A stretch of 64,000 bases of DNA from Pseudomonadota bacterium (GTDB lineage: Bacteria; Pseudomonadota; Gammaproteobacteria; Xanthomonadales; Xanthomonadaceae): NCBI GenBank assembly GCA_023419315.1, contig JAEZYE010000051.1:118854-182853 (forward strand). The letters run 5' to 3'. The notes under the pieces were generated by a model. The model searched no databases. It was given only the letters and a program-made list of their open reading frames with translations, and had not been told where the DNA came from. Positions 41,517 through 48,841 of the stretch are shown here, in pieces (positions within the stretch are counted from its first letter, which is position 1; each line of letters starts with the position of its first letter). A program made the translations under genes and the position numbers.

Positions 41517-42686
41517 TTACTTGATCGCCCAGTACACGTCGAACTCGCCCTTCTCGCCGGTGGTGGAGGTGCCGGTCGAAACATCGACGCCGGACTTCCA
41601 CGACTCGTACGGACGGTCAACGACTTCATAACCGTGCGTCACGGCCCATGCGCGCAGGCCGTTGCGCGCGGCGTCCAGTTCGCCCAGGAAGCCGCTGTAC
41701 TTGGCATAGGCCGAACGGCGCGCCTTGGTGTGTTCGTACTTGACCGGGGCATCACCGGCGATGGTGACCTTCAGGCCTTCCGACGGCGCGGCCGCGGCGT
41801 CAGCCGGCGGTGCGATCGGCGGAGCGGCGCCTTCGGCATTCTTCGGAGCGGCGCCGGCCTTGCGGACGGGCTGCGCCACGTCGAACGCGTACTTCTCGGA
41901 ACCGTAGTCGGTCGTGATGATGCGCACCGGGCCCGCGGCTTCCAGGCCGTTGGCTTCCATCACGCGCTTGATCCATTCCTGGTTCGACTTGATCGAGGCG
42001 CGGATGGCCTCGTTGCTGCGATCGATGTTGCCGGCCTGCACGATCAGCAGATCCTCGGCGGGCACGTCGACGATCTTCAGATCGACCAGCGGGTTGTCCT
42101 GCAGGCGGTAGTCGAAGTTCGGAACGGTCGCCAGCATGTTGGTCAGCTTGGACAGGCCCGACTTCACGGCGTCGCCGACATGGCGGCTGACGTACATGCC
42201 GGCATAGCGGCCCACCAGGTTCCAGCCGTAGCTCACGTCATAGGTCTGCGTGATCTTGACGTTGCGGTGGTTCTTGCCGGTCGGCTGCAGGGCGAAGCTG
42301 GTCTTCTTGTTGTCGCCGAACTTCTGATCGGTGATTGCGTAGGTCACCTTGCCGGTGCCGCCATTCGGGGCCGGGCGCTCGCTCTCGACGATTTCCCAGC
42401 TGCCCTTGCCCCACTGACCCTGCGAGTTGTAGTCCACGCGGGCGCCAACGCCTTCGTGGCCTTCACCACCGCCGGAATACGACAGTTCGCCCGGGTTGCC
42501 CGGCAGCAGCGGATTCCAGTCCTTCATGCGGCGCACGTTGTTCAGCGTGTCGAACACGATGGTCATGCGGCGATTCGTTTCGACGCTTTCTTCCAGATGG
42601 CGCTTGGAAGGCAGCACCAAACCGATCACCAAAAACAGCGCCAGAACCAGCGCCAACGCAATCAGGAACTCGATCAAACGGGTCAT
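41517..42686 (-). CDS. Membrane-anchored SRPBCC (START-like) and GyrI-like domain protein
   Basis: A 389-residue protein. One N-terminal membrane helix (about 4-24) acts as anchor or signal. Residues about 25-175 are an SRPBCC/polyketide-cyclase-like domain (TNRRMTIVFDTLNNVRRMKDWNPLLPG). Residues about 200-389 resemble a GyrI-like or bacterial effector-binding fold (VDLKIVDVPAEDLLIVQAGNIDRSNEAI to GEFDVYWAIK), interrupted by an Ala/Pro-rich low-complexity insert near 288-308. Both domains are ligand-binding cavities, suggesting binding of a lipid or hydrophobic molecule outside the cytoplasm. No catalytic activity is evident. It ends at a strong terminator. Confidence 0.78.
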   Translation of the reverse strand: MTRLIEFLIALALVLALFLVIGLVLPSKRHLEESVETNRRMTIVFDTLNNVRRMKDWNPLLPGNPGELSYSGGGEGHEGVGARVDYNSQGQWGKGSWEIVESERPAPNGGTGKVTYAITDQKFGDNKKTSFALQPTGKNHRNVKITQTYDVSYGWNLVGRYAGMYVSRHVGDAVKSGLSKLTNMLATVPNFDYRLQDNPLVDLKIVDVPAEDLLIVQAGNIDRSNEAIRASIKSNQEWIKRVMEANGLEAAGPVRIITTDYGSEKYAFDVAQPVRKAGAAPKNAEGAAPPIAPPADAAAAPSEGLKVTIAGDAPVKYEHTKARRSAYAKYSGFLGELDAARNGLRAWAVTHGYEVVDRPYESWKSGVDVSTGTSTTGEKGEFDVYWAIK

Positions 42687-42927
42687 TCAGGGAGTCTCCG
42701 GGGGCCGGTGCCTCGGCCATTGAAAATGTGCATCGCGCATCCTATCAGGCTTGGAACCATCCGGGCAGCCCATTCCGGGCGGATGACACCGATGGTCGCC
42801 GGACGTCCGCGAGCCCCACGTCAAGGCGCTTGGGCCGCTGCATGCACGCAGGCTTCGCCCCTGTGGCGGGGGCGCTTCCGGGCTCGCCGGACCGGCGGGT
42901 TCAGCCGCCCCGTCCAGACCCGTTGGA

Positions 42928-43569
42928 TCAGACCAACTGCAGTTCGAACGCCTTCAGCACCGCGCGCGTGCGATCCCGCACCCCGAGCTTGGAGAGGATG
43001 TTCGAGACATGGTTCTTGATGGTGCCCTCCGCCACGCCCAGCGAGTTGGCGATTTCCTTGTTCGAGAACCCGCTCGCCATCAGGCGCAGGATCTCCGTCT
43101 CGCGGTCGGTCAGCGGGTCCGGGCGGTCCAGGCTGACGAAGTCGTTGCGCATGTGTTCCAGCCCGGAGAGCAGGCGCTGGGTCACCGCGGGCTGCACCAG
43201 CGAGCCGCCCTCGGCAACGGTCCGGATGGCGCCGACCAGTTGCTCCAGCGAGACGTCCTTCAGCAGGTAGCCCTTGGCGCCCGCCTTCAGTCCGGCCAGC
43301 ACGAGCTGATCATCGTCGAAGGTGGTCAGGATGATGGCGGGCGGCAACTGGCCCGCGCGGGCCAGCGCCTGCAGCGCCTCCAGCCCGGACATGACCGGCA
43401 TGCGCATGTCCATCAGGACGACGTCCGGCTGCACCTGCGGGATCATCTCGACCGCCTGCTTGCCGTCCGCGGCTTCCGCGACGACCTCGATGCCGTCATC
43501 CAGCGCCAGCAGCGAGCGGATGCCCTGGCGCACGAGGGTTTGGTCATCGACCAGGCAAACACGGATCAC
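42928..43569 (-). CDS. NarL/LuxR-family response regulator (DesR/LiaR-like)
   Basis: A 213-residue transcription factor. The receiver domain (1-120) has the acidic pair Asp8/Asp9, phospho-acceptor Asp54 in VVLMDMRMP, and Lys104 in YLLKDVS. The LuxR-type HTH is at about 148-208 (LTDRETEILRLMASGFSNKEIANSLGVAEGTIKNHVSNILSKLGVRDR). It is partnered with the histidine kinase gene immediately upstream. The start is GTG at 43569, and its GTGA overlaps the kinase stop, so the two are translationally coupled. The set of controlled genes is unknown; related systems respond to membrane or envelope state. Confidence 0.92.
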   Translation of the reverse strand: MIRVCLVDDQTLVRQGIRSLLALDDGIEVVAEAADGKQAVEMIPQVQPDVVLMDMRMPVMSGLEALQALARAGQLPPAIILTTFDDDQLVLAGLKAGAKGYLLKDVSLEQLVGAIRTVAEGGSLVQPAVTQRLLSGLEHMRNDFVSLDRPDPLTDRETEILRLMASGFSNKEIANSLGVAEGTIKNHVSNILSKLGVRDRTRAVLKAFELQLV

Positions 43570-44804
43570 GGACTACCTCCAGGGACTGTCTCGGACAGGG
43601 ATTCGGGGATGGATTCGCTGCGAAGCGGCGCCACGGCGGCGCCCTCGGCGACCGGCAGGCGGATGCACAGGTGGAAGCCCTCGCCGGGCCGCGTGTGGAT
43701 GGTCAGTTCGCCGCCGTACTGGGCCACGCGCTCGCCCATGCCGCGCAGCCCGTTGCCGGACACGACGGCTGCGGCGCCCGCGCCGTCGTCACGCGCGTCG
43801 ATGAGGATTGCCGCGCCTTCGCGGCGGCAATGCACCCACAGATTGCGGGCGCCGGCATGGCGCACCGCGTTGGTGATGATTTCCTGCGTGCAGCGCAGCA
43901 GCACGTGCGCGCGCTGCGGGTCATCGAGCATCAGCGGTTCCTCGATGTCCATGTGGATGGCCAGCGCCGGCACCTTTTCCGCCAGCGGCAACAGCGCCGC
44001 GCCCAGGTCGATGGCGCCGCTGTCGCGCAGCTGGCTGACCGCTTCGCGGACATCGGTGAGCAGCAGGCGCGCCAGCGTGTGCGCCTGGCGGACGTGTTCC
44101 TGCGCCTTGCCTTCGGTCATGTGGCCGGCCACTTCCAGGTTCAGGCTCAGGGCCGTCAGGTGATGGCCGAGCAGGTCGTGCAGTTCGCGGGAAATGCGCG
44201 TGCGCTCGTTCACCCGCGCGCTTTCGGCCAGCAGAACGCGGGTGGCGCGCAGTTCGGCGTTGAGGCGGCGCTGTTCTTCCCGCGCTTCGGCCTGCTGCTG
44301 GGCCACGTACGCGGTGATCAGCACGAACGCGGCGAAGCCCACGTAGAAGGCGGACTGGAACAGCGCCTCCCAGAAATTGAAATCCTCCAGCGCCATGAAC
44401 GACCACACCAGCGGCGCATGGCCCAGCAACAGCCACGCGATCGCAAGGCGCAGGCTCAGCAGCCACGGCAGCACGCCGGCCAGGATGACCATCAGCAGCG
44501 CGCTCAGGCCGGTGCGGCTGTAGAAGCCGACCGCCACCGCGGTGAGGGTGAGGATGAGCGCCAGCGGGATGTTCCAGGCGCTGTTGCGCGCACTGCGCGC
44601 ACCGAGCGAACGCGTCGCGACCCAGTAGCAGATGCCGAAGGTGAAGTAGGCGAATGCGGTCAGCGGCACGTTGACCTGCTGGCCTTCCGCACCGGTCGGC
44701 GGCGGCAGGAACCACACGTTCAGGACGATCGGAATGCCGACCAGCGCCCAGGTGTACAGGCCGGTGGCGCGCAACAGGCGGGTATGGCTGAGTCGTCCCA
44801 ACAT
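43566..44804 (-). CDS. Sensor histidine kinase, HisKA_3 type (DesK/LiaS-like)
   Basis: A 412-residue kinase with five to six N-terminal membrane helices (residues about 15-165), with very short loops and no sizeable periplasmic sensor domain. This points to membrane-intrinsic sensing. A coiled-coil linker follows (AQQQAEAREEQRRLNAELRATRVLLAESARVNERT). The HisKA_3 dimerisation domain has phospho-acceptor His209 in ISRELHDLLGHHLTAL. The HATPase domain has EIITNAVRHAGA, DDGAGA and GNGLRGMGER. It is coupled to the response regulator by a four-base overlap. The stimulus could be membrane fluidity or cell-wall stress, by family analogy only. Confidence 0.91.
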   Translation of the reverse strand: MLGRLSHTRLLRATGLYTWALVGIPIVLNVWFLPPPTGAEGQQVNVPLTAFAYFTFGICYWVATRSLGARSARNSAWNIPLALILTLTAVAVGFYSRTGLSALLMVILAGVLPWLLSLRLAIAWLLLGHAPLVWSFMALEDFNFWEALFQSAFYVGFAAFVLITAYVAQQQAEAREEQRRLNAELRATRVLLAESARVNERTRISRELHDLLGHHLTALSLNLEVAGHMTEGKAQEHVRQAHTLARLLLTDVREAVSQLRDSGAIDLGAALLPLAEKVPALAIHMDIEEPLMLDDPQRAHVLLRCTQEIITNAVRHAGARNLWVHCRREGAAILIDARDDGAGAAAVVSGNGLRGMGERVAQYGGELTIHTRPGEGFHLCIRLPVAEGAAVAPLRSESIPESLSETVPGGSP

Positions 44805-44945
44805 GGCGGCATCTTAGGCGCATTCGGGCACGCCGCCGCCCACCGAAAGTCATGCCATCGTCCCGGCGCGTGACGTGCCGGTTCACTCGCGCATTCCCGC
44901 GGCATGTCATCCTGCACGGCGCTGCCACCCTCCGCCGGCCCATGC

Positions 44946-44951
44946 GATAAT
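44946..44951 (+). promoter_or_regulatory. Candidate -10 box for the GNAT-minCDE operon
   Basis: GATAAT in the 220-base divergent gap between the kinase and the GNAT gene, about 74 bases before the GNAT start. No convincing -35 box is seen at normal spacing, so this is a weak call based on the AT-rich hexamer in GC-rich DNA. Confidence 0.35.
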
Positions 44952-45024
44952 CCGCGCCAGGCCGTTCCCGGCGAGCGGCCCGCACTGCAAAGCCCCTGCA
45001 AGACCTCCCGTCCGGAGCCGAGTA

Positions 45025-45621
45025 ATGTCGATTGTCATCCGCGACGTGCGCGAGCACGAGCTGGATTCCGTCCTAGCCCTGAACAACAACGCCGGATTGG
45101 CGATCCTGCCGCTGGATTCGGCCAAGCTGCACCGCTTCTACGCGCAGGCCGAGTATTTCCGCGTCGCCGAGCGCGACGGCAACCTGGCCGGTTTCCTCGT
45201 GGGCTTCGGCTCCACGGCCGACCATGACAGCAGCAACTTCGCCTGGTTCCGCGAGCGTTACCCGCAGTTCTTCTACATCGACCGCATCGTGGTCGCCAGC
45301 CGCCGCCGTGGCGGTGGCGTGGGCCGTGCGTTCTACGCCGATGTGCAGAGCTACGCCGAGTTGCGCTACCCGCACCTGGCCTGCGAAGTCTTCCTCGATC
45401 ACGGCGCCGACCCGGCGCTGCTGTTCCATGGCAGCTTCGGCTTCCGCGAAGTCGGCCAGAACCTGATGGACGAAGTCGGCGTGCGCGCCAGCATGCTGAT
45501 GAAGGAACTGTGCAGCTATCCGTGGGTGCATGAAACCTACGGGGATGCCCTGCCCGATCTCCCGTGGACGCGCACGCGCCAGTTGCAGCGCGCGCACAGC
45601 GAACGGCCGACCGGCACATGA
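45025..45621 (+). CDS. GNAT-family N-acetyltransferase-like protein upstream of minC
   Basis: A 198-residue GNAT-fold protein. It shows the acetyl-CoA binding strand and loop IDRIVVASRRRGGGVGRAFYADV (the R-x-x-G-x-G/A-like segment). Earlier strands are MSIVIRDVREHELDSVLALNNNAG and YFRVAERDGNLAGFLVGFG. The C-terminal third, with EVGQNLMDEVGVRASMLMKEL, is unusual for GNATs and may be a partner-binding part. It starts at 45025 behind CCGGAGCC. Its stop overlaps the minC start by ATGA, so it is translationally linked to cell-division genes. An acetylation target is unknown. Confidence 0.82.
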   Translation: MSIVIRDVREHELDSVLALNNNAGLAILPLDSAKLHRFYAQAEYFRVAERDGNLAGFLVGFGSTADHDSSNFAWFRERYPQFFYIDRIVVASRRRGGGVGRAFYADVQSYAELRYPHLACEVFLDHGADPALLFHGSFGFREVGQNLMDEVGVRASMLMKELCSYPWVHETYGDALPDLPWTRTRQLQRAHSERPTGT

Positions 45622-46397
45622 GCGTCTCTCCCGCATCCGTGGATTACGAACAGGCTGGCGAACTCAAGATCGGACAGGTCGGCATCGCCAACCTGCGCGT
45701 GCGCACGCTCGATGTCGAACAATTGGTGCGCGAAATGCGCGAGCGCGTGCAGCGTGCGCCCAAGCTGTTTGGTCGCGCCGCCGTCATCGTCGATTTCGGC
45801 GGCCTGACCCGTACGCCCGAACCGGACACGGCGCGCGCCTTGATCGACGGCCTGCGTGATGCCGGCGTACTGCCCGTCGCCCTGGCCTACGGCACCCGCG
45901 AAATCGAGCAGCTGGCCGAACAGCTCGGCCTGCCTTTGCTGGCGAAGTTCCGCGCGCAGTACGAATCGGGCACGGCATCCGCGCCGGCCGCGCAGCCACC
46001 GGCGCCCGCACGCAGCGAACGGCCGGCCGAACCGGCGACGCCCGCCCCGGCGAAAGCCACGCCCGCCAGGCCGGGCCTGCTGCAGAAGACGCCGGTGCGT
46101 TCGGGCCAGCAGCTGTATGCCGAAAATCGCGACCTCACCGTGATCAACACGGTCGGCGCCGGCGCCGAAGTGATCGCCGACGGCTCCATCCATGTGTACG
46201 GCGCGCTGCGCGGTCGCGCCCTGGCCGGTGCGCAGGGCAACACCGACGCCCGCATTTTCTGCCGCGAATTCCATGCCGAACTGGTCGCCATCGCAGGCCA
46301 CTACAAGGTGATGGAAGAAGTACCGTCCGAACTGCGCGGCAAGCCCGTGCAGATCTGGCTGGAACAGGATCAACTCAAGATGGCTGCGCAGGATTGA
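45618..46397 (+). CDS. minC: Septum site-determining protein MinC
   Basis: Inhibitor of FtsZ polymerisation at cell poles, 259 residues from the ATG at 45618. The N-terminal FtsZ-binding domain spans about 1-105 (ELKIGQVGIANLRVRTLDVEQL). A long Ala/Pro-rich linker (about 112-155) follows. The C-terminal beta-helix dimerisation and MinD-binding domain covers about 160-259 (RSGQQLYAENRDLTVINTVGAGAEVIADGSIHVYGALRGRALAG). Its start overlaps the GNAT stop codon. MinD follows after 39 bases. The linker is longer than in E. coli MinC (231 residues), consistent with GC-rich relatives. Confidence 0.95.
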   Translation: MSVSPASVDYEQAGELKIGQVGIANLRVRTLDVEQLVREMRERVQRAPKLFGRAAVIVDFGGLTRTPEPDTARALIDGLRDAGVLPVALAYGTREIEQLAEQLGLPLLAKFRAQYESGTASAPAAQPPAPARSERPAEPATPAPAKATPARPGLLQKTPVRSGQQLYAENRDLTVINTVGAGAEVIADGSIHVYGALRGRALAGAQGNTDARIFCREFHAELVAIAGHYKVMEEVPSELRGKPVQIWLEQDQLKMAAQD

Positions 46398-46436
46398 TGC
46401 GCAGCGCCCCCCGAAAAGAGACCCAGGAGAACACCG

Positions 46437-47246
46437 TTGGCTGAAATCATCGTAGTCACGTCCGGCAAGGGCGGCGTCGGCAAGACCACCACCAGCGCCA
46501 GCATCGCGTGCGGCCTGGCCCGGCGCGGCAAGAAAGTCGCGGTCATCGACTTCGACGTCGGCCTGCGCAACCTCGACCTGATCATGGGCTGCGAGCGCCG
46601 CGTCGTGTACGACTTCGTCAACGTCACGCAGGGCGAAGCCACGCTGAAGCAGGCGCTGATCAAGGACAAGCGTTTCGAGACGCTGTACGTGCTGGCCGCT
46701 TCGCAGACGCGCGACAAGGATTCGCTGACCAAGGAAGGCGTCGAGAAGGTGCTGAAGGAACTGTCCGAGGACGGCTTCGACTACGTGGTCTGCGATTCGC
46801 CGGCCGGCATCGAGAAAGGCGCGTTCCTGGCGATGTATTTCGCCGACCAGGCGATTGTCGTCGTGAACCCGGAAGTGTCGTCGGTGCGCGACTCGGATCG
46901 CATCATCGGCCTGCTCGACTCCAAGACCCGCCGCGCCGAGAGCGGCCAGACGCTGAAAGCCAACCTGCTGCTGACCCGCTACAGCCCGGCCCGCGTGGAA
47001 AGCGGCGAAATGCTGAGCATCAAGGACGTCGAGGACGTGCTGGGCCTGAAGACGCTGGGCGTCATTCCGGAATCCGGCGACGTGCTTAACGCGTCCAACA
47101 AGGGCGAACCGGTGATCCTGGATCTGGAATCCGCCGCCGGCCAGGCCTATGACGACACCGTCGCGCGCCTGCTGGGCGAAGAACGCCCGCTGCGCTTCAT
47201 CACCCTGGAGAAGAAAGGTTTCTTCACCAAGCTGTTCGGAGGTTGA
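46437..47246 (+). CDS. minD: Septum site-determining ATPase MinD
   Basis: Membrane-associated ATPase of 269 residues that recruits MinC and oscillates with MinE. It has the deviant Walker A SGKGGVGKTTT with the signature first Lys (about 9-19). It also has IDFDVGLRNLD and VCDSPAGIEKG (Walker B region). The C-terminal amphipathic membrane-targeting helix is FITLEKKGFFTKLFGG. The start codon is TTG at 46437, preceded by CAGGAGAAC, an unusual but well-supported start because MAEIIVVTSGKGG is the universal MinD N-terminus. minE begins four bases after the stop. Confidence 0.97.
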   Translation: MAEIIVVTSGKGGVGKTTTSASIACGLARRGKKVAVIDFDVGLRNLDLIMGCERRVVYDFVNVTQGEATLKQALIKDKRFETLYVLAASQTRDKDSLTKEGVEKVLKELSEDGFDYVVCDSPAGIEKGAFLAMYFADQAIVVVNPEVSSVRDSDRIIGLLDSKTRRAESGQTLKANLLLTRYSPARVESGEMLSIKDVEDVLGLKTLGVIPESGDVLNASNKGEPVILDLESAAGQAYDDTVARLLGEERPLRFITLEKKGFFTKLFGG

Positions 47247-47249
47247 CGC

Positions 47250-47504
47250 ATGGCCCTGTTCGATTTCTTCAAGTCGAAAAAGAACACCGCGGAGACCGCC
47301 AAGAACCGGCTGCAGATCATCATCGCGCAGGAACGCTCCTCGCGCGGTGGCCCGGACTACCTGCCACTGCTGCGCCGCGAACTGCTCGAGGTGATCAAGA
47401 AGTACGTCAACGTGGACGTCGATGCAGTGAAGGTGGATCTCATCAAGGAGGGCGAGCACGACGTGCTCGACATCTCCGTGGCGTTGCCGGAAAACCAGAA
47501 CTGA
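47250..47504 (+). CDS. minE: Cell division topological specificity factor MinE
   Basis: An 84-residue protein that stimulates MinD ATPase and drives pole-to-pole oscillation. The N-terminal membrane-targeting and anti-MinCD segment is MALFDFFKSKKNTAETAKNRLQIIIAQERSSR. The C-terminal topological specificity domain is LPLLRRELLEVIKKYVNVDVDAVKVDLIKEG. Spacing of four bases from minD and the ribosome-binding sequence GGAGG overlapping the minD stop show tight translational linkage in a GNAT-minC-minD-minE operon. Confidence 0.97.
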   Translation: MALFDFFKSKKNTAETAKNRLQIIIAQERSSRGGPDYLPLLRRELLEVIKKYVNVDVDAVKVDLIKEGEHDVLDISVALPENQN

Positions 47505-47603
47505 CCCGACGCAGCTCGCCGACGGTCGCACGCCCTCGCGCCGCCGTCGGCATGCCAGTGCACGGCGCGTGCGGCACGCGCCGCCTTCCACGAATTGCCC
47601 GCC

Positions 47604-48107
47604 ATGATGAAACCCGCCATCGCCGGTGAAGATTCCGTCCTGCGCGTGCACGAACGTCCGTTCGCCGCGTTGGCGGATCTGCTCGCCCGCTACGATCTGG
47701 CGCTGCATCTGGTCGCCGAAGGGGAAGCGATCCCCGGCAGCTATTTCGGTGATTCCGAAGCCGGCGTCATCGCCAGCAATGTCTACGTGCGCAACGACAC
47801 GCCGATCCATTCGATGCTGCACGAAGCCTGCCATCTGATCGTGCTGCCACCGGAACGACGCGCGGCCGTGCATACGGACGCCACCGACTCGACCCACGAA
47901 GAAGACGCGACCTGCTACCTGCAGATCCTGCTGGCCGACGGCATCGCCGGCGTGGGGCGTCATCGCCTGATGGCGGACATGGATGCGTGGGGCTATTCGT
48001 TCCGGCTCGGCAACACGCGCGCCTGGTTCGAACAGGATGCGGAGGACGCACGCCAGTTCCTGGCCGAGCGCGATCTGTTGCGGCCGCGCTTCGAACCGGC
48101 GGGCTGA
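47604..48107 (+). CDS. HExxH-motif protein (putative zincin), uncharacterised
   Basis: A 167-residue protein with SMLHEACHLIVLPPERR near residue 73-89, a clear H-E-x-x-H zinc-metalloprotease-like motif. A downstream EEDATCYLQ segment offers a Glu third ligand. No signal peptide is seen, so it is cytoplasmic. The start at 47604 is one of two adjacent ATGs; an upstream TTG is possible. It is 99 bases after minE and four bases before the YrbL-like gene. I do not recognise a characterised family. Activity would need the Glu of HEACH and a third ligand to be confirmed. Confidence 0.72.
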   Translation: MMKPAIAGEDSVLRVHERPFAALADLLARYDLALHLVAEGEAIPGSYFGDSEAGVIASNVYVRNDTPIHSMLHEACHLIVLPPERRAAVHTDATDSTHEEDATCYLQILLADGIAGVGRHRLMADMDAWGYSFRLGNTRAWFEQDAEDARQFLAERDLLRPRFEPAG

Positions 48108-48111
48108 GCGC

Positions 48112-48798
48112 ATGCGCCCGGCTCCCGTCTCGTATCCGGAACTGGGCGCGCGTTGGCAGGGCCTGGACGTCATCGCGCGCGGCGCGAACCGGATTTGCGC
48201 GCGCGATCCGGACCATGCGGATCGCTGCCTCAAATGGGAACTGGCCGCGAACGAGCGCACCGCCGCCGGCGCGCGCGCGCGCCTGCGACGCCATCTGGCG
48301 CACTGGATTCCGGCGCTGGGCGAGAACGCAACCGAACTGCGCGCCTGGCGGACACTGCGTCGCCGCCTGGACACATCGGCCACGGAGGTCTTCGCTTCCT
48401 GCGATGGCATCGTGGCGACGCAGTGGGGTCCCGCGCTGCGATGCGAACTGGTGCGCGATGCCGATGGCGCGTCGGCCCGCAGCCTGTACGCACATCTGTT
48501 CGAGGGCACGCCGTATCCGGCCGCTGCGCTCTGCACCGAAATCGACCGCATCGAAGCCTGGCTGCTGCGCCACCGCGTTCCGCTGTTCGATCTCAACGCC
48601 GGGAATTTCGTTGTCGCCGGCACGCCGGAACAGCCGCGCCTGTTCTGCATCGACGCCAAATCCATCCTGGCCGGCAAGGAAATCCTGCCGATTTCGCGCT
48701 GGTCGCGCCGGCTGATGCAGCGCAAGATTGCGCGCCGCGCCGAACGGCTGCGCCAGCGCATCCGCGCCGCCCTTGCGGACGCCCCGCCGCCCCACTAG
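48112..48798 (+). CDS. YrbL-family (PhoP-regulated type) kinase-like protein
   Basis: A 228-residue protein resembling YrbL. These proteins have a degenerate protein-kinase or LPS-kinase-like fold: a nucleotide-binding-type strand GLDVIARGANRICARDPDHADRCLKWE, a helical middle, and a catalytic-loop-like LLRHRVPLFDLNAGNFVVAG, where D-x-x-A-x-N resembles the kinase loop HxDxxxxN. FCIDAKSILAGKEILP then resembles the metal-binding Asp region. The basic C-terminus (RRLMQRKIARRAERLRQRIR) could bind lipid or nucleic acid. In enterics YrbL is PhoP-regulated, but no PhoP box is visible here. It is tightly linked to the preceding HExxH gene. Confidence 0.75.
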   Translation: MRPAPVSYPELGARWQGLDVIARGANRICARDPDHADRCLKWELAANERTAAGARARLRRHLAHWIPALGENATELRAWRTLRRRLDTSATEVFASCDGIVATQWGPALRCELVRDADGASARSLYAHLFEGTPYPAAALCTEIDRIEAWLLRHRVPLFDLNAGNFVVAGTPEQPRLFCIDAKSILAGKEILPISRWSRRLMQRKIARRAERLRQRIRAALADAPPPH

Positions 48799-48841
48799 CC
48801 TTCCGGTTCCTGCGCCCGCCGCAACCGTCCGGGGAAACTCC

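Noticed and set aside
45537..48761. Very long open frame (over 1000 codons) on the - strand across minCDE and neighbours
   Set aside because: It runs antisense through five certain genes, with biased composition and no domain.
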